Part shown: positions 1-8,784 of the stretch, in pieces
Numbering within the stretch: the stretch's first letter is position 1
Layout: every line of letters starts with the position of its first letter
Source: Palsa-601 sp963801185
GTDB taxonomy: Bacteria > Actinomycetota > Acidimicrobiia > Acidimicrobiales > Bog-793
Direction of reading: 5' to 3'
NCBI GenBank assembly: GCA_963801185.1
Contig: CAWDDW010000003.1
Coordinates: 1 to 64,000 of the forward strand
Length of the DNA: 64,000 nucleotides
Translations under genes and position numbers: made by a program
The notes under the pieces: model-generated
What the model was told of the DNA's origin: nothing
The model's input: the letters and a program-made list of their open reading frames with translations, nothing else
Databases searched by the model: none

Positions 1-3
1 GCG

Positions 4-1311
4 CTACGCGAATGAGTGGGGAGGACTCGTCCGGATCCTCGGTGGTGAGGGACGCCGCGGCCAGCTGACACCGCCGGTGTGGAGCAACACCCTGAGTCGG
101 TAGTGGCTGAAGGTTCGAAAGCCGTTCCCGGCCCGCTTCACCTTCTTCACACAGAGGTTCATCGCTTCGGTCGGTCCGTTCGAGGCGCCGGTGCGGTGGT
201 GGTTCAAGATCTCCTCGCGCCATCGCTTGAGGGTGTGACCGAGCGAGCGGATCTCGGCCACCTCGTCCTCGAGACAGCCGGCGATCGCCTTGTCGAGAAG
301 GAGGGCAGCGGTCTCGAGATCGTCGGTGAGATAGACGTCGCGGACCGACTCCTTCGCGAGCCAGGCACCGAGGAGCTCGTCGTTCGGGTCGCCCATCCTG
401 AGGCCGAGCATCATCCGGTCGTGGCCTTTCTCGTCGAGGCGCTCGGCCCCCGACAAGAGCAGCTTCCGGATCTTGTAGAGCGGATCGCCTTTCCTGCCGC
501 GGTGCCCGGTCAGCTCGTTCTGGACCCGTCGTCGCAACTTGTCGACACAGCGGTTGGCGACCCGGACGACATGGAACGGATCGGCGACCCGCACGACATG
601 GTCAAGGTGCGGGCTGAGCCCCGCCCGGTAGCTCTCGGCCAGGTCGGTCGCGACGACGCCGATGCCACCGAGCCACGCCGGATCGGCTCCGGCACACCAT
701 CTCCGCAGGTCAGCGGCAGTGTTCCCCTGCAAGATGTCGATCACCTTGTGACGCTCGAGATCGACGAGGCCAGTCGCGTACAGCGTGCGGTGCGTGCGGT
801 TCGCCTTCAAGAAGGAGGTCTCGTCGACACCGAGCGAGGAGACCTCGCCGACGCGGTCCGGGTCGTCGACAAGGGGACGGCCGTGCCGCTCGACGGCCGA
901 CATCACGGTCCACCAGCAGACCCCGAGCTCGTCGGCGAGCCCGCTCACGGGCCGTGCGAGCTCACCGACCTGGCGACAGGCCTCCTCGCCGACGCGTACG
1001 GTGAGCACGGCCCGCTCCGGTACGTGCTCGGAGGTCTCGGTCCAGGTGCGCGTCGGGCACTCGCGCATCCCACAGCGCCAGCGGCGCTTCGACCACACAA
1101 GGCGCGTCGGGCGACCGAAGCAGGCGAGATCCCGGATCTCGAGGCGCATGCGGTCGTGCGCTTCGGCCTTCACACCACATGCTGTGCACCACGCCGCGAC
1201 GTCGAGCGTCTCGATCGAGATGACGACTTCCGACTCGGTCTCGTGCACACCAGTGATGCGGAAGCCGCGCAGTCCAAGGATCGCTTCCGCGAAGCCAGTA
1301 CCGTCGTGCAT
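4..1311 (-). CDS. ISL3-family transposase
   Basis: DDE transposase of the ISL3 family, 435 aa and complete. An N-terminal zinc-finger-like region has Cys pairs at residues 42/45 and 80/85. The putative catalytic acids are D163 (in LGVDETSF), D223 (in VVATDLAESY) and E382 (in GPTEAMN). The C-terminal block KRAGNGFRTFSHYRLR is typical of the family. There are no internal stops or frameshifts, unlike many neighbouring genes. It would catalyse cut-and-paste movement of the surrounding element through the inverted repeats at 1-22 and 1401-1422. Confidence 0.95.
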   Translation of the reverse strand: MHDGTGFAEAILGLRGFRITGVHETESEVVISIETLDVAAWCTACGVKAEAHDRMRLEIRDLACFGRPTRLVWSKRRWRCGMRECPTRTWTETSEHVPERAVLTVRVGEEACRQVGELARPVSGLADELGVCWWTVMSAVERHGRPLVDDPDRVGEVSSLGVDETSFLKANRTHRTLYATGLVDLERHKVIDILQGNTAADLRRWCAGADPAWLGGIGVVATDLAESYRAGLSPHLDHVVRVADPFHVVRVANRCVDKLRRRVQNELTGHRGRKGDPLYKIRKLLLSGAERLDEKGHDRMMLGLRMGDPNDELLGAWLAKESVRDVYLTDDLETAALLLDKAIAGCLEDEVAEIRSLGHTLKRWREEILNHHRTGASNGPTEAMNLCVKKVKRAGNGFRTFSHYRLRVLLHTGGVSWPRRPSPPRIRTSPPHSFA

Positions 1312-1400
1312 GTCAGAGGTCCCTCCCGTTGATGTCGTCGAACAACAGCAACGATGGCGGGGCCTCTGGCCGCGTTGGTGGATGGTCGGTTAGCTCACGA

Positions 1401-1422
1401 TCCCCACTTCAACGCGAAGCGC
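1401..1422. repeat. Right terminal inverted repeat of the ISL3 element
   Basis: The reverse complement of this stretch matches window positions 1-22 at 17 of 22 bases, with the longest shared run of eight bases (AGTGGGGA) towards the inside of the element. It lies 90 bases upstream of the transposase start. Confidence 0.75.
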
Positions 1423-1430
1423 CTGTAAAC

Positions 1431-1661
1431 GTTGTCAGGTCACGGGTGACCGATCCATGTTCGCGTTCAGGCACAGGCGGTCTCGTTGGTCGCGCCAGCG
1501 TCGCGCAACTGCTCGTCGGAGAGTCCTGCGCACTCCCGCTGCGGCCCAACCTCGCTCGCGGTCACCGTTCACAATCAAGCGCCTGCAGGTCTCGGTGGCT
1601 TGCGATGTCGCACGCAGCATCAGGGAGCCTCGACCCGTCCCACGCAAAGGAGTGACGAGCC
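1431..1661. other. Non-coding flank between the IS element and the next gene
   Basis: About 230 bases (350 counting from the transposase start) with no gene I can recognise on either strand. Open frames cross it but show no family resemblance. Its last bases carry AAAGGAGTG, the ribosome binding site of the gene starting at 1662. Confidence 0.5.
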
Positions 1662-2190
1662 ATGATGCAAACGACGACCGACGACGAGAGTGGGGCGCTC
1701 CTCTCCTACCTGAACGCTCAGCGCGAGCATGTGATGGGGATACTCGAGGGTCTCTCCGAAGAGGCCTTGCGACGACCGGTACTGCCGTCAGGGTGGAACT
1801 GGCGGGTCTGGTACGGCACCTCGCCCTCGACGTCGAGCGCTTCTGGTTCCGCACCATCGTCGCCGGCGAACCGGTCGATATCGATGCCTCCGAGACGGAG
1901 TCAGAGGCCTGGCACGTCCCCGAGGTGATGTCCGGTAGCGCCGTGCTCGACCTGTACCGGCGGGAGATCGAGCACGCGAACGCGATCATCGCCGCCACAG
2001 TCCTGGACTCCGCACCAACCTGGTGGCCCGTCGAGCGTTGGCCCAACTGGCGGCTCCAGAACGTCCGGAATGTCGTCTTGCATGTAATCACCGAGACCGC
2101 ATGCCATGCCGGACATCTCGACGCGGCTCGTGAGCTCATCGACGGCCGTACCTGGCTGGTCGTAACTGATCGAGAGGCGCGATGCTGGCC
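1662..2190 (+). pseudogene. DinB/DUF664-like protein, frameshifted and without a clear stop
   Basis: A DinB-fold protein of the DUF664 type, a four-helix metal-binding family that includes mycothiol-dependent enzymes. The start ATG follows a good ribosome binding site (AAAGGAGTG). The N-terminal part reads to LPSGWN near 1795, then homology continues in another frame as LAGLVRHLALDVERFWF, which fits a lost C in AAC-CTG. The metal-site region TETACHAGHLDAARELIDG is intact. After GRTWLVV the frame has no stop and runs on into the next gene, so a second lesion near 2160-2170 is likely. A TAA lies in another frame at that point. Function is unknown. Confidence 0.7.
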
Positions 2191-2263
2191 CTGCGTGGAT
2201 CAACGCTCGGCCGGGGCACGTCCGCCCCGCGCACGGTGGATCCAAAATCGGAGGTCAGGATCG

Positions 2264-2908
2264 ATGAGATCCAAGCTCAGGATCGGACCGTCGACCGTGA
2301 TCGCCGTGATCGCGCTGTTCGTCGCGCTCGGCGGGACAGCGTACGCGAGCAGCCAGATCAACGGCGCGGACCTACGAAACCGCTCGGTCCCGGGAGACAA
2401 ACTGAAACAGCACGCCGTGACAGGTACAGATGTGAAGGTCTCGAGCTTCCCGAAGGTGCCGTACGCGCATATGGCCGACGACGCCACTCACCTTGACGGC
2501 CACGCCTTCGCACAGATCAACGCCTCCGCCAGCGCTCACAACGCCGCGACCCTCCTCAGTGGGTTCGGTGGCCTCAACCTCGAGTGCATCGGGCCCGCCG
2601 GAGGCGGCGACGCCGGAACTGTCACTCTGGCGGTCGTCTCCGACGGGCCACAAGCCGCCACGTTCGGCGCGAGCGCGATCGACGGCAGCGGCTCCCACTT
2701 CGACGAGGGTCCCGTCGCTCCGGCCACCGGCAAAGTCCCCGAGACCACATCTTTCTCGTTCCCCATCATCGCCGGCGCCCAGGTCACCTTCTCCTACAAG
2801 CGCACGGTCGGCAAGACGACCACTGCGGTGTCGGGGGTCTTCACGATGGTCCTCGACAACGGTTGCTCGGCATTTGGCAACGCCGAGGTCTCCTCGGCGA
2901 CCAAATGA
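2264..2908 (+). CDS. Small secreted protein with VALGGTAYA signal peptide
   Basis: A 214-aa protein starting at ATG 2264, 4-5 bases after GGAGGTCAGG. The N terminus is a classic signal peptide: basic MRSKLR, hydrophobic TVIAVIALFVALGG, then a TAYA-type cleavage site near residue 28. After it comes the block INGADLRNRSVPGDKLK, a motif seen in many secreted proteins of unknown role in Thermoleophilia and related actinobacteria. Two Cys in the mature part (LECIGP and NGCSAF) could form a disulfide. The open frame is continuous with the preceding broken DinB-like gene, but the ribosome binding site and signal peptide show this is a separate gene. Function unknown, exported. Confidence 0.8.
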   Translation: MRSKLRIGPSTVIAVIALFVALGGTAYASSQINGADLRNRSVPGDKLKQHAVTGTDVKVSSFPKVPYAHMADDATHLDGHAFAQINASASAHNAATLLSGFGGLNLECIGPAGGGDAGTVTLAVVSDGPQAATFGASAIDGSGSHFDEGPVAPATGKVPETTSFSFPIIAGAQVTFSYKRTVGKTTTAVSGVFTMVLDNGCSAFGNAEVSSATK

Positions 2909-3038
2909 GCCCGCCCGTGACCTCAGCGACCCCATCGCGGCGTTCTCGACCAACCGCGCTATAGATCGGCCCGGTCCCAGCCGGGGACCGCAGGATCATG
3001 CACTTTCAGGCCAGGCGACTGGCAGGCATACTGGCAAG

Positions 3039-4678
3039 GTGACGCTTGCCAGTCGGTTCTTCGGCTCACTCGCCAAGTTGCCACCGGCAACGACCGGCGA
3101 CATCTCCGTCGAACGAGACCTACCGACGAAGATGTCGGACGGCGCAACGTTGTTCGCCGATCGCTGGTACCCAACCAGTCCGGGCATGGACCACGCCCCC
3201 ATCATTTTGATGCGAACGCCGTATGGGCGCCGGCAGTGGGGCATGATCGGCCGGCTCTTCGCCGAGAGAGGTTATCAAGTTGTCATCCAAAGCTGTCGGG
3301 GCACATTTGGCTCTGGCGGGAACTGGACTCCGTTACGACACGAAGAGGCGGACGGTCGTGAGACATTGGATTGGGTTGCCGGCCAACCCTGGTTCGATGG
3401 CAAGCTCGCCACTTTCGGCCCAAGCTATTTGGGGCTCACTCAGTGGGCGATAGCGCAAGGCGCTCCTGAGTATCTGAGAGCCATAGCGCTTACCGTGACG
3501 GCGTCGAACTTCCACGATGCAGCCGTCTACCCGTCGGGCTGTCTTGCCTTGGAGACCGCGCTCACGTGGCTCTATCAGGTGGAGCATCAGGAGAGGGGCT
3601 GGCGGAAGGTCGTGGGTGCCCAGCTCACCAGCCGGAGAGCACTTCGAGAAGCGTGCGCCGTTCTCCCATTGGCCGACGCCGACGCCTCTGCGGTGGGCCA
3701 CCACGTCCAGTTCTTCCAGGACTGGATCATCCACGAGAATCCCGGTGACACGTGGTGGGATCTGATCGAGTTCGGGCGACAACTTGGAACCGTCCCGCCC
3801 GCGAGCCTGGTCGGAGGCTGGTACGACATCTTCCTGCCTTTCCAGGTTGACGACTTTCAGGCTCTGCGGGCGGCTGGCCGAAGCGCCACACTCACCATCG
3901 GTCCCTGGTCTCACGTCAGCCCGGGCGTCTTCGCTGCCAGCTTCCGCGACGGTCTCAAGTTGTTCGACGGCCAATTCAGCGATCCTCCGAGCGCCTTTCC
4001 TCACAAAGCTGTGCGCGTCTTCGTGATGGGTGCTCGCCGCTGGGTCGAGATGGAGGACTGGCCGCCGCCGTTCGTGGAGCAACGGTGGTATCTCGGAGCC
4101 GCCGGGAAGCTTCACCGCTCACCATCTCCCGGCACCACACCCGACCGCTACCGTTACGACCCGGCGAACCCAACTCCCGGCATCGGTGGACCCTCACTCA
4201 ACTGGGGCAACGCGGGACGGAAGGATCAGAAGAAGCGGGAAGACCGAGCGGACGTCCTCACCTACACGAGCGAAGTCCTGACAGAGGACCTCACCGTTAT
4301 AGGTCCGCTTCGCGCCAGCTCCACGCGCGGACATCGCTCGAGCACACCGACTTCTTCGTCCGCCTCTGTGACGTGTCCCCTCGCGGCCGGTCGGAGAACC
4401 TCAGCGACGGGATCATTCGGCTCCGGCCTGGTGACGTGACAAAGTCGGGCGACGGTTCGTTCTCGGTGCGAATTAGCATGTGGCCGACAGCCAACACCTT
4501 CAGGCGCGGTCATCGGGTCCGCCTTCAGGTCTCGAGTGGCGCCCACCCGTTGTTCGTCCGCAATACCGGGACCGATGAGCCCCTGGCGAGCGCGACCAGG
4601 CTCAGCACGGCGAACCAGGAGATATTCCACGATGCCGACCACCGCTCTGCGGTCGTGTTGCCCGTGAGCCCTCTCTGA
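3039..4678 (+). CDS. CocE/NonD (X-Pro dipeptidyl-peptidase-like) hydrolase, frameshifted
   Basis: A serine hydrolase of the CocE/NonD family, which cleaves esters, amides or X-Pro peptides. The alpha/beta-hydrolase part carries the nucleophile elbow in TFGPSYLGLTQWA. The second catalytic region is around SLVGGWYDIF, and a His follows in TIGPWSHVSPG. The C-terminal jelly-roll domain begins near the block VLTYTSEVLTEDLTVIGPL. At about 4320 the frame shifts: homology goes from GPLRAS in one frame to LHARTSLEHTDFFVRLCDV in the next and runs to the stop at 4678. The GTG start at 3039 is a best guess, because the frame is open upstream. Total about 545 codons, normal for the family. Substrate not predictable. 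Confidence 0.8.
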
Positions 4679-4746
4679 CCTTGTCCCTTGCGGCATGGCC
4701 GGACGGCTTATGCCAATGGCACACTCGGATCGAGCAGAATGGCGAT

Positions 4747-5589
4747 GTGGCCGACACGTTCGCCTCGCGATTCGCCGCTGTGCGCTCTGAGTTCGGACCC
4801 CTCGCGTGGGGGCTCGACCCCTCCGGGGAGATCCTCGATGCCTGGGGCGTCGGGGACACGCCCGACGGATTGGATAGCTTCGCCGACATAGCACTCGAAG
4901 CCGCAGCCGGGACCGTCGGTCTGGTCAAGCTCCAGGCGGCTTTTTACGAACGGCAGGGGTGGCGTGGCTTCCGCACCCTCCAGCGCCTGATAGCCGAAGC
5001 GCGCAGCGCCGGGCTGCTCGTCATCGTGGACGCCAAGCGGGGTGATGTCGGGACCACAAACGATGCCTACGCCGAGGCATTCCTCGGCGCCGATGCGCCG
5101 CTCGGATGCGACGCCCTCACGGTTCACCCCTATCTCGGCCTAGCGGCTATGGGCTCCTTCGTGAGTCGCGCTCACGAGGCCGGGAGCTGTCTGCTGGTGG
5201 TCACGCGCTCCTCCAATCCCGAAGGCCGAGCGATTCAGTCGGCTCTCAGCAGCGCGGGCCAGAGCGTCGAGGGGACACTGCTTCGCGAGATCGGGGACCT
5301 GAACGCCGAGCTGGCGCCCGGTGAGATCGGCCCGATCGGTGCCGTCGTAGGCCCCACTCACATGGAGCCGACGCTCGACCTGATGGCGGCGAACGGCCTG
5401 TTCCTTGCGCCCGGCGTGGGAGCACAGGGCGCAACATCTGCCGATGTGGCACGCGTCTTTGCCGCCTGCCCGGACCGTGTTGTGCCAAGCGCATCTCGGT
5501 CGCTGCTCTCAGGTGGTCCGGACCCGAACCGCCTTCGGGACACTGCCGCCGCGCTTGCCTCCGAGTTCCGCAAGGCCTTTCCGGGCTGA
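4747..5589 (+). CDS. pyrF: Orotidine 5'-phosphate decarboxylase, type 2
   Basis: Catalyses the last step of UMP synthesis, decarboxylation of OMP. The signature IVDAKRGDVGTT holds the catalytic Lys and Asp residues, and the N-terminal substrate-binding WGLDPSG is present, both in the form typical of the longer type-2 enzymes of actinobacteria. The phosphate-gripper region APGVGAQGAT lies near the C terminus. Start chosen at GTG 4747 because homology begins at VADTFASRF. An upstream TTG at 4681 in frame would add 22 residues. No other pyrimidine genes lie nearby. Confidence 0.88.
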   Translation: MADTFASRFAAVRSEFGPLAWGLDPSGEILDAWGVGDTPDGLDSFADIALEAAAGTVGLVKLQAAFYERQGWRGFRTLQRLIAEARSAGLLVIVDAKRGDVGTTNDAYAEAFLGADAPLGCDALTVHPYLGLAAMGSFVSRAHEAGSCLLVVTRSSNPEGRAIQSALSSAGQSVEGTLLREIGDLNAELAPGEIGPIGAVVGPTHMEPTLDLMAANGLFLAPGVGAQGATSADVARVFAACPDRVVPSASRSLLSGGPDPNRLRDTAAALASEFRKAFPG

Positions 5590-5652
5590 ATCCTGTGCGA
5601 TGCGCGTCTTGATCCTTCCCTCGGCTTGACCGACCACACGAAAGGGCCACCC

Positions 5653-6395
5653 GTGGTCAGCGTCCTCCGGTACCACGAGATCTCAGAGTCTTCGCATCGA
5701 GTCATGAACCCGCTCTCCCCGGAGAAGCTGCTACTGATCGGGGACATCTGCCGCATCAAAGACGGCACACGAGTTCTGGACCTCGCCTGCGGAAAGGCCG
5801 AGATGCTGTGCCTGTTCGCAAGCAACCTCGGTGCAACTGGTGTCGGGATCGACGTTCACGCGCCGTTTCTCGCGGACGCGCGCGAGCACGGGCCACCGAA
5901 CTCGGAGTCGAGCAGGCCGTCACCTTCATCGAGGCCGACGCCGGTGACCCGCCCGACGTCGGGGCGCCCTTCGACGTCGTGTGCTGCATCGGCGCCACTT
6001 GGATCGGTGGTGGGCTGGCCGGCACCCTGGAGCTGATGGGACAGCGGGTCTCGCCCGGCGGCTGGCTGCTCGTGGGAGAGGTCTACTGGGCCGAGCCCCC
6101 TCCTCCTTACGTCAGGCAGAAGTACGAAGCCGGACAGGAGTTCGCCGATCTTGCCGGCACCTTGGAACGCTTCGAGGCTGCCGACTTGGATCTCGTGGAG
6201 ATGGTCCTCGCCAGCCACGAGGACTGGGACCGCTACGCGGCGAGCCAATGGCTCAACGTGTCCGACTGGCTGGCGGCCAATCCTGACGATGCCGACGCCG
6301 CCGAAGTCCGCCACACACGCGACGCTTCCCGGCGCGACTACCTCGCCGACGAGCGTCGCTGCCTCGGCTGGGGCGTCTTCGTCCTCAGGGCATGA
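5653..6395 (+). CDS. Class I SAM-dependent methyltransferase, frameshifted
   Basis: The SAM-binding motif I reads VLDLACGKAEML, followed by the acidic strand end GIDVH and the block PFDVVCCIGATWIGGG, as in the methyltransferase-25/11 families. Near 5880, in an alternating GC run, the frame changes: FLADA in one frame continues as RARATELGVEQAVTFIEADA in another. The GTG at 5653 is preceded by AAAGGG six bases upstream and is preferred over the TTG at 5626. The gene ends 11 bases inside the convergent TetR gene. Substrate unknown. Confidence 0.8.
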
Positions 6396-7041
6396 GGTCC
6401 GGCGCCGACAGAGGAGTAGCCGGCGGCCCGGCTGGCGTGACCCGCATGCCTGACAGCAAAGTGCGAACCAGCGTCCCGACTTCGTCGCCGGCCGCGACGG
6501 CGTCGTCGGCTTCGGCGACGTAAAGGCAAGCTTCGCTCAGCGCACCGGTCAGCATGAGGGCCAGAGGTCGCAGCGGCCGGCGTTCGATCACGCCGGCGTG
6601 CATGGCCTTGCGCAGCGCTCCCCTCAGCGCGACAGCGCTGAAACGCGTCTCGATCCCGCGTGCGACATCCCAGCCCAACACTGAGCGCGCATCACTCAAC
6701 ACGATCTGGCGGACCGATGAGTCGAGGTGGGCGTCGATCCACAGCTGACAGCCGGCAACGAGCGCTTCCCACGAGTCTGGTTGGAGGAACTCGACGACCG
6801 CCTGGTCGGAGACCTCGCGCTGGACTTGTTCGAACACCGCCTTGAACAGGCTCTCCTTGTCTGAGAAGTGGTGGTACAGAGCACCCTTGGTAACGCCTGC
6901 CCTGGTCACGATCTCGTCGGTCGAGGTCGACGCGTAACCCTGCTGGCCGAACAACTCCCTGGCCGCCGCGAGCAGCGCGGCTCGAGTCGCCTCGCCTTGG
7001 GCGTAACGCTTGTCCTTGACTTCAGTACCCGTGGTATGCAT
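6385..7041 (-). CDS. TetR/AcrR family transcriptional regulator
   Basis: A 218-aa repressor. The N-terminal helix-turn-helix reads TDEIVTRAGVTKGALYHHF, the standard TetR pattern, and the C-terminal domain has the long helices of ligand-binding TetR proteins (RQIVLSDARSVLGWDVARG). ATG at 7041 is preferred to an upstream in-frame start at 7068 because that one lies within the putative operator. It is divergent from the SCO4226-like/OsmC pair at 7105-7883, its probable target, and the intergenic region has a repeated GCTAGC motif. The 3' end overlaps the convergent methyltransferase by 11 bases. Confidence 0.93.
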   Translation of the reverse strand: MHTTGTEVKDKRYAQGEATRAALLAAARELFGQQGYASTSTDEIVTRAGVTKGALYHHFSDKESLFKAVFEQVQREVSDQAVVEFLQPDSWEALVAGCQLWIDAHLDSSVRQIVLSDARSVLGWDVARGIETRFSAVALRGALRKAMHAGVIERRPLRPLALMLTGALSEACLYVAEADDAVAAGDEVGTLVRTLLSGMRVTPAGPPATPLSAPDLMP

Positions 7042-7058
7042 AATGGCGTTCCAATGGA

Positions 7059-7090
7059 ATGCTAGCACCGTACCGACAGTATGCTAGCAG
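7059..7090. promoter_or_regulatory. Candidate TetR operator: two ATGCTAGCA repeats
   Basis: Two copies of ATGCTAGCA, each containing the palindrome GCTAGC (7061-7066 and 7083-7088), lie 22 bases apart, about two helical turns, between the divergent TetR gene and the gene at 7105. The spacing and position suit a dimer-of-dimers TetR site. This is inference from the sequence only. Confidence 0.5.
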
Positions 7091-7104
7091 AGGAGGGGGA
7101 ACAA

Positions 7105-7377
7105 ATGCCGAAGTTCGTCATCGAGCGCGAGGTCCCGGGCGCGGGCAAGATGTCGGCTGAAGAGTTGCGGGACATCAGCCAGAAGTCCAACAAGGTCATC
7201 AGCGACCTCGGGCCGGAGATCCGCTGGCTCCAGAGCTACGTCACCGACGACAAGATCTATTGCATCTACGTCGCTCCCGACGAGGACATCCTCTTCGAGC
7301 ACGCCCGGTGCGGGGGCTTCCCGGCCGACAAGGTCACGAGGGTGCACACGACGATCGACCCTTCCACCGGCGACTGA
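7105..7377 (+). CDS. SCO4226-like nickel-binding / DUF4242 protein
   Basis: A 90-aa ferredoxin-like-fold protein of the SCO4226/DUF4242 family, whose Streptomyces member binds nickel. The family signature is visible in the N-terminal strand FVIEREVPGAGKMSAEEL, then SYVTDDKIYCIYVAPDE and the C-terminal HARCGGFPADKV. ATG 7105 follows the very strong AGGAGGGGGA at 7091. The next gene (OsmC-like) starts five bases after the stop, so the two are co-transcribed, and both are probably controlled by the divergent TetR regulator. Physiological role is unknown. Confidence 0.85.
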   Translation: MPKFVIEREVPGAGKMSAEELRDISQKSNKVISDLGPEIRWLQSYVTDDKIYCIYVAPDEDILFEHARCGGFPADKVTRVHTTIDPSTGD

Positions 7378-7382
7378 CGAGA

Positions 7383-7883
7383 GTGGAGACCGGGGAGCTG
7401 CGCGAACGGCAGCGCCCGCTGAAACAGCGCTATCGCGACGAGCCCGATGCGGCCGTGGTGGTACTCGAGGCTGAAGGGTCGCTTGATGACAGCGATGTCG
7501 CCTGTTCTGTCCAAACCGGCCGGGCGCTGGTCCGAGCCGGTCTGCACCCTGCCACAGGGGGTGATGGCACTCTCGCCTGCTCGGGCGACATGCTGCTCCA
7601 GGCGCTCGTTGCTTGCGCCGGCGTAACCCTGCGTGCCGTAGCCACCAGCCGTGGCATCAAGGTCGCCGGTACCGTCCATGCTGAAGGCGACCTCGACTTC
7701 CGCGGGACCTTGGGCGTCGACGGCACCGTCCCCGTCGGATTCCGTTCCATCCGGCTGAACTTCCATCTCGAGTCAGAAGCCGCTGAAGACGAACTCGATG
7801 AGCTCATCGCCACTACCGAGCAGTACTGCGTCGTGTACCAAACCATCGCAGCGAGCCCGCGCCTCGAGGTGACCCGGCGCTGA
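7383..7883 (+). CDS. OsmC family protein
   Basis: An OsmC/Ohr-superfamily protein of 166 aa. The two redox Cys expected of the family are present: one in LVACAGVTLRAVA and one in TTEQYCVVYQT. GTG 7383 is chosen since it directly follows the upstream stop and homology begins soon after. Members reduce organic hydroperoxides or act as thiol-dependent detoxifying proteins. Pairing with the SCO4226-like gene and a TetR regulator suggests a stress- or ligand-induced two-gene operon. Confidence 0.85.
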   Translation: METGELRERQRPLKQRYRDEPDAAVVVLEAEGSLDDSDVACSVQTGRALVRAGLHPATGGDGTLACSGDMLLQALVACAGVTLRAVATSRGIKVAGTVHAEGDLDFRGTLGVDGTVPVGFRSIRLNFHLESEAAEDELDELIATTEQYCVVYQTIAASPRLEVTRR

Positions 7884-7971
7884 CGATGTCACCGTTGCTG
7901 CCTACTTCACGAGGCCACCTACACTCCACCGGGCAGTCGTACCCCAACACCAGTGCTCGTGAGGAGAAGCC

Positions 7972-8762
7972 GTGATGGCAACCGCACCAGTCAACGGCCA
8001 GCAGATAGCCGTCGACGACACCGGCGGAGACGGCCCGGTCGTCCTGCTGGGCCACGGCTTCCTCATGGACCGGTCCATGTTCGCTCCCCAGGTCGACGCC
8101 CTCCGCGATAGCCACCGGGTCATCACCTGGGACCAGCGAGGATTCGGCGACACGCTCTGGGACGGTCAGCCCTATACGTACTGGGACCTCGCTTCGGACA
8201 CTCTCGGGCTGCTCGACACCTCGGCATCGCGCGGGCAGTCGTGGGCGGCATGTCCCAGGGGGGCTTCATCGCGCTGCGCGTGGTCCTCACCGCTCCGGAG
8301 CGGGTGCGCGGGCTAATCCTCCTGGACACCCAAGCTGGTACCGAAGAGCCCTCGGTCATCCCCCTCTATCAAGCAATGATCGACGATTGGGTGACGAACG
8401 GGCCGTCTGACCAGCTGGCCGAGGCTACGGCGGCCATCATCATCGGCGAGCCCGAGCTCAACTAGGCCTGGATGGCCAAGTGGAAGGCCCGTCCTCAGGA
8501 GCTATTGGCACTGCCGGGCAGCACCCTGCTCACGCGCGACGACATAGCGGACCGGCGCGGTGAGATCGGGGTCCCCGCCCTCGTGGTGCACGGCACGGCC
8601 GATGTGGCCATCTCTATGGACAAAGCCGAAGCGCTCTCTGCCGGGCTGTCAGGCAGCCGGGGCGTGATCAAGATCGAGGAAGGGACGCACGCGTCCACCC
8701 TCACCCACCCCGGCGCCGTGAACGACGCGATCGTCGGGTTCCTGGCAGGGCTGCCGGACTGA
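7972..8762 (+). pseudogene. Alpha/beta hydrolase, frameshift plus in-frame stop
   Basis: Alpha/beta-hydrolase fold with the oxyanion region LLGHGFLMDRSMF, nucleophile elbow GGMSQGG, acid region PALVVHGTADVAI and catalytic His in EEGTHASTLTHP. Two lesions break it. Near 8218 one base (probably C) is missing, so LLD must be joined to HLGIARAVVGGMSQGG in another frame. At 8463 a TAG interrupts the frame between GEPELN and AWMAKWKARP. The rest is well conserved, so the lesions are recent or are sequence errors. ATG at 7972 or 7975 follows GAGGAGAAGCC. Confidence 0.8.
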
Positions 8763-8784
8763 GCCGGCACACGTGGGCCGGCTC
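8761..8784. terminator. Bidirectional terminator hairpin between convergent genes
   Basis: GAGCCGGC at 8761-8768 pairs perfectly with GCCGGCTC at 8777-8784 around an eight-base loop. It sits across the stop codons of the hydrolase (+) and the oxidoreductase beta-gamma gene (-). There is no U-tract, as is usual in high-GC genomes. Confidence 0.55.

Larger units (their letters stand above)
1..1430 (-). mobile_element. ISL3-family insertion sequence, cut by left window edge
   Basis: The element consists of one transposase gene flanked by imperfect terminal inverted repeats. The first 22 bases of the window match the reverse complement of 1401-1422 at 17 of 22 positions, sharing the blocks GCGCT, CGCG and AGTGGGGA. 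The right arm continues outward to about 1430 (CTGTAAAC), so roughly eight bases of the left end probably lie outside the window. The transposase stop codon lies inside the left repeat, which is common in compact IS elements. The right target-site duplication may begin near 1431, but its partner is not visible. Confidence 0.8.

Noticed and set aside
79..1332. A 417-codon open frame on the plus strand opposite the transposase
   Set aside because: It is the antisense shadow of a clear transposase gene, with no family resemblance of its own. High GC makes such long open frames common.
1457..2908. A single 483-residue fusion of DinB-like and secreted protein
   Set aside because: The internal ribosome binding site and full signal peptide at 2264 show two genes. 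The fusion arises from a lost stop or frame error.
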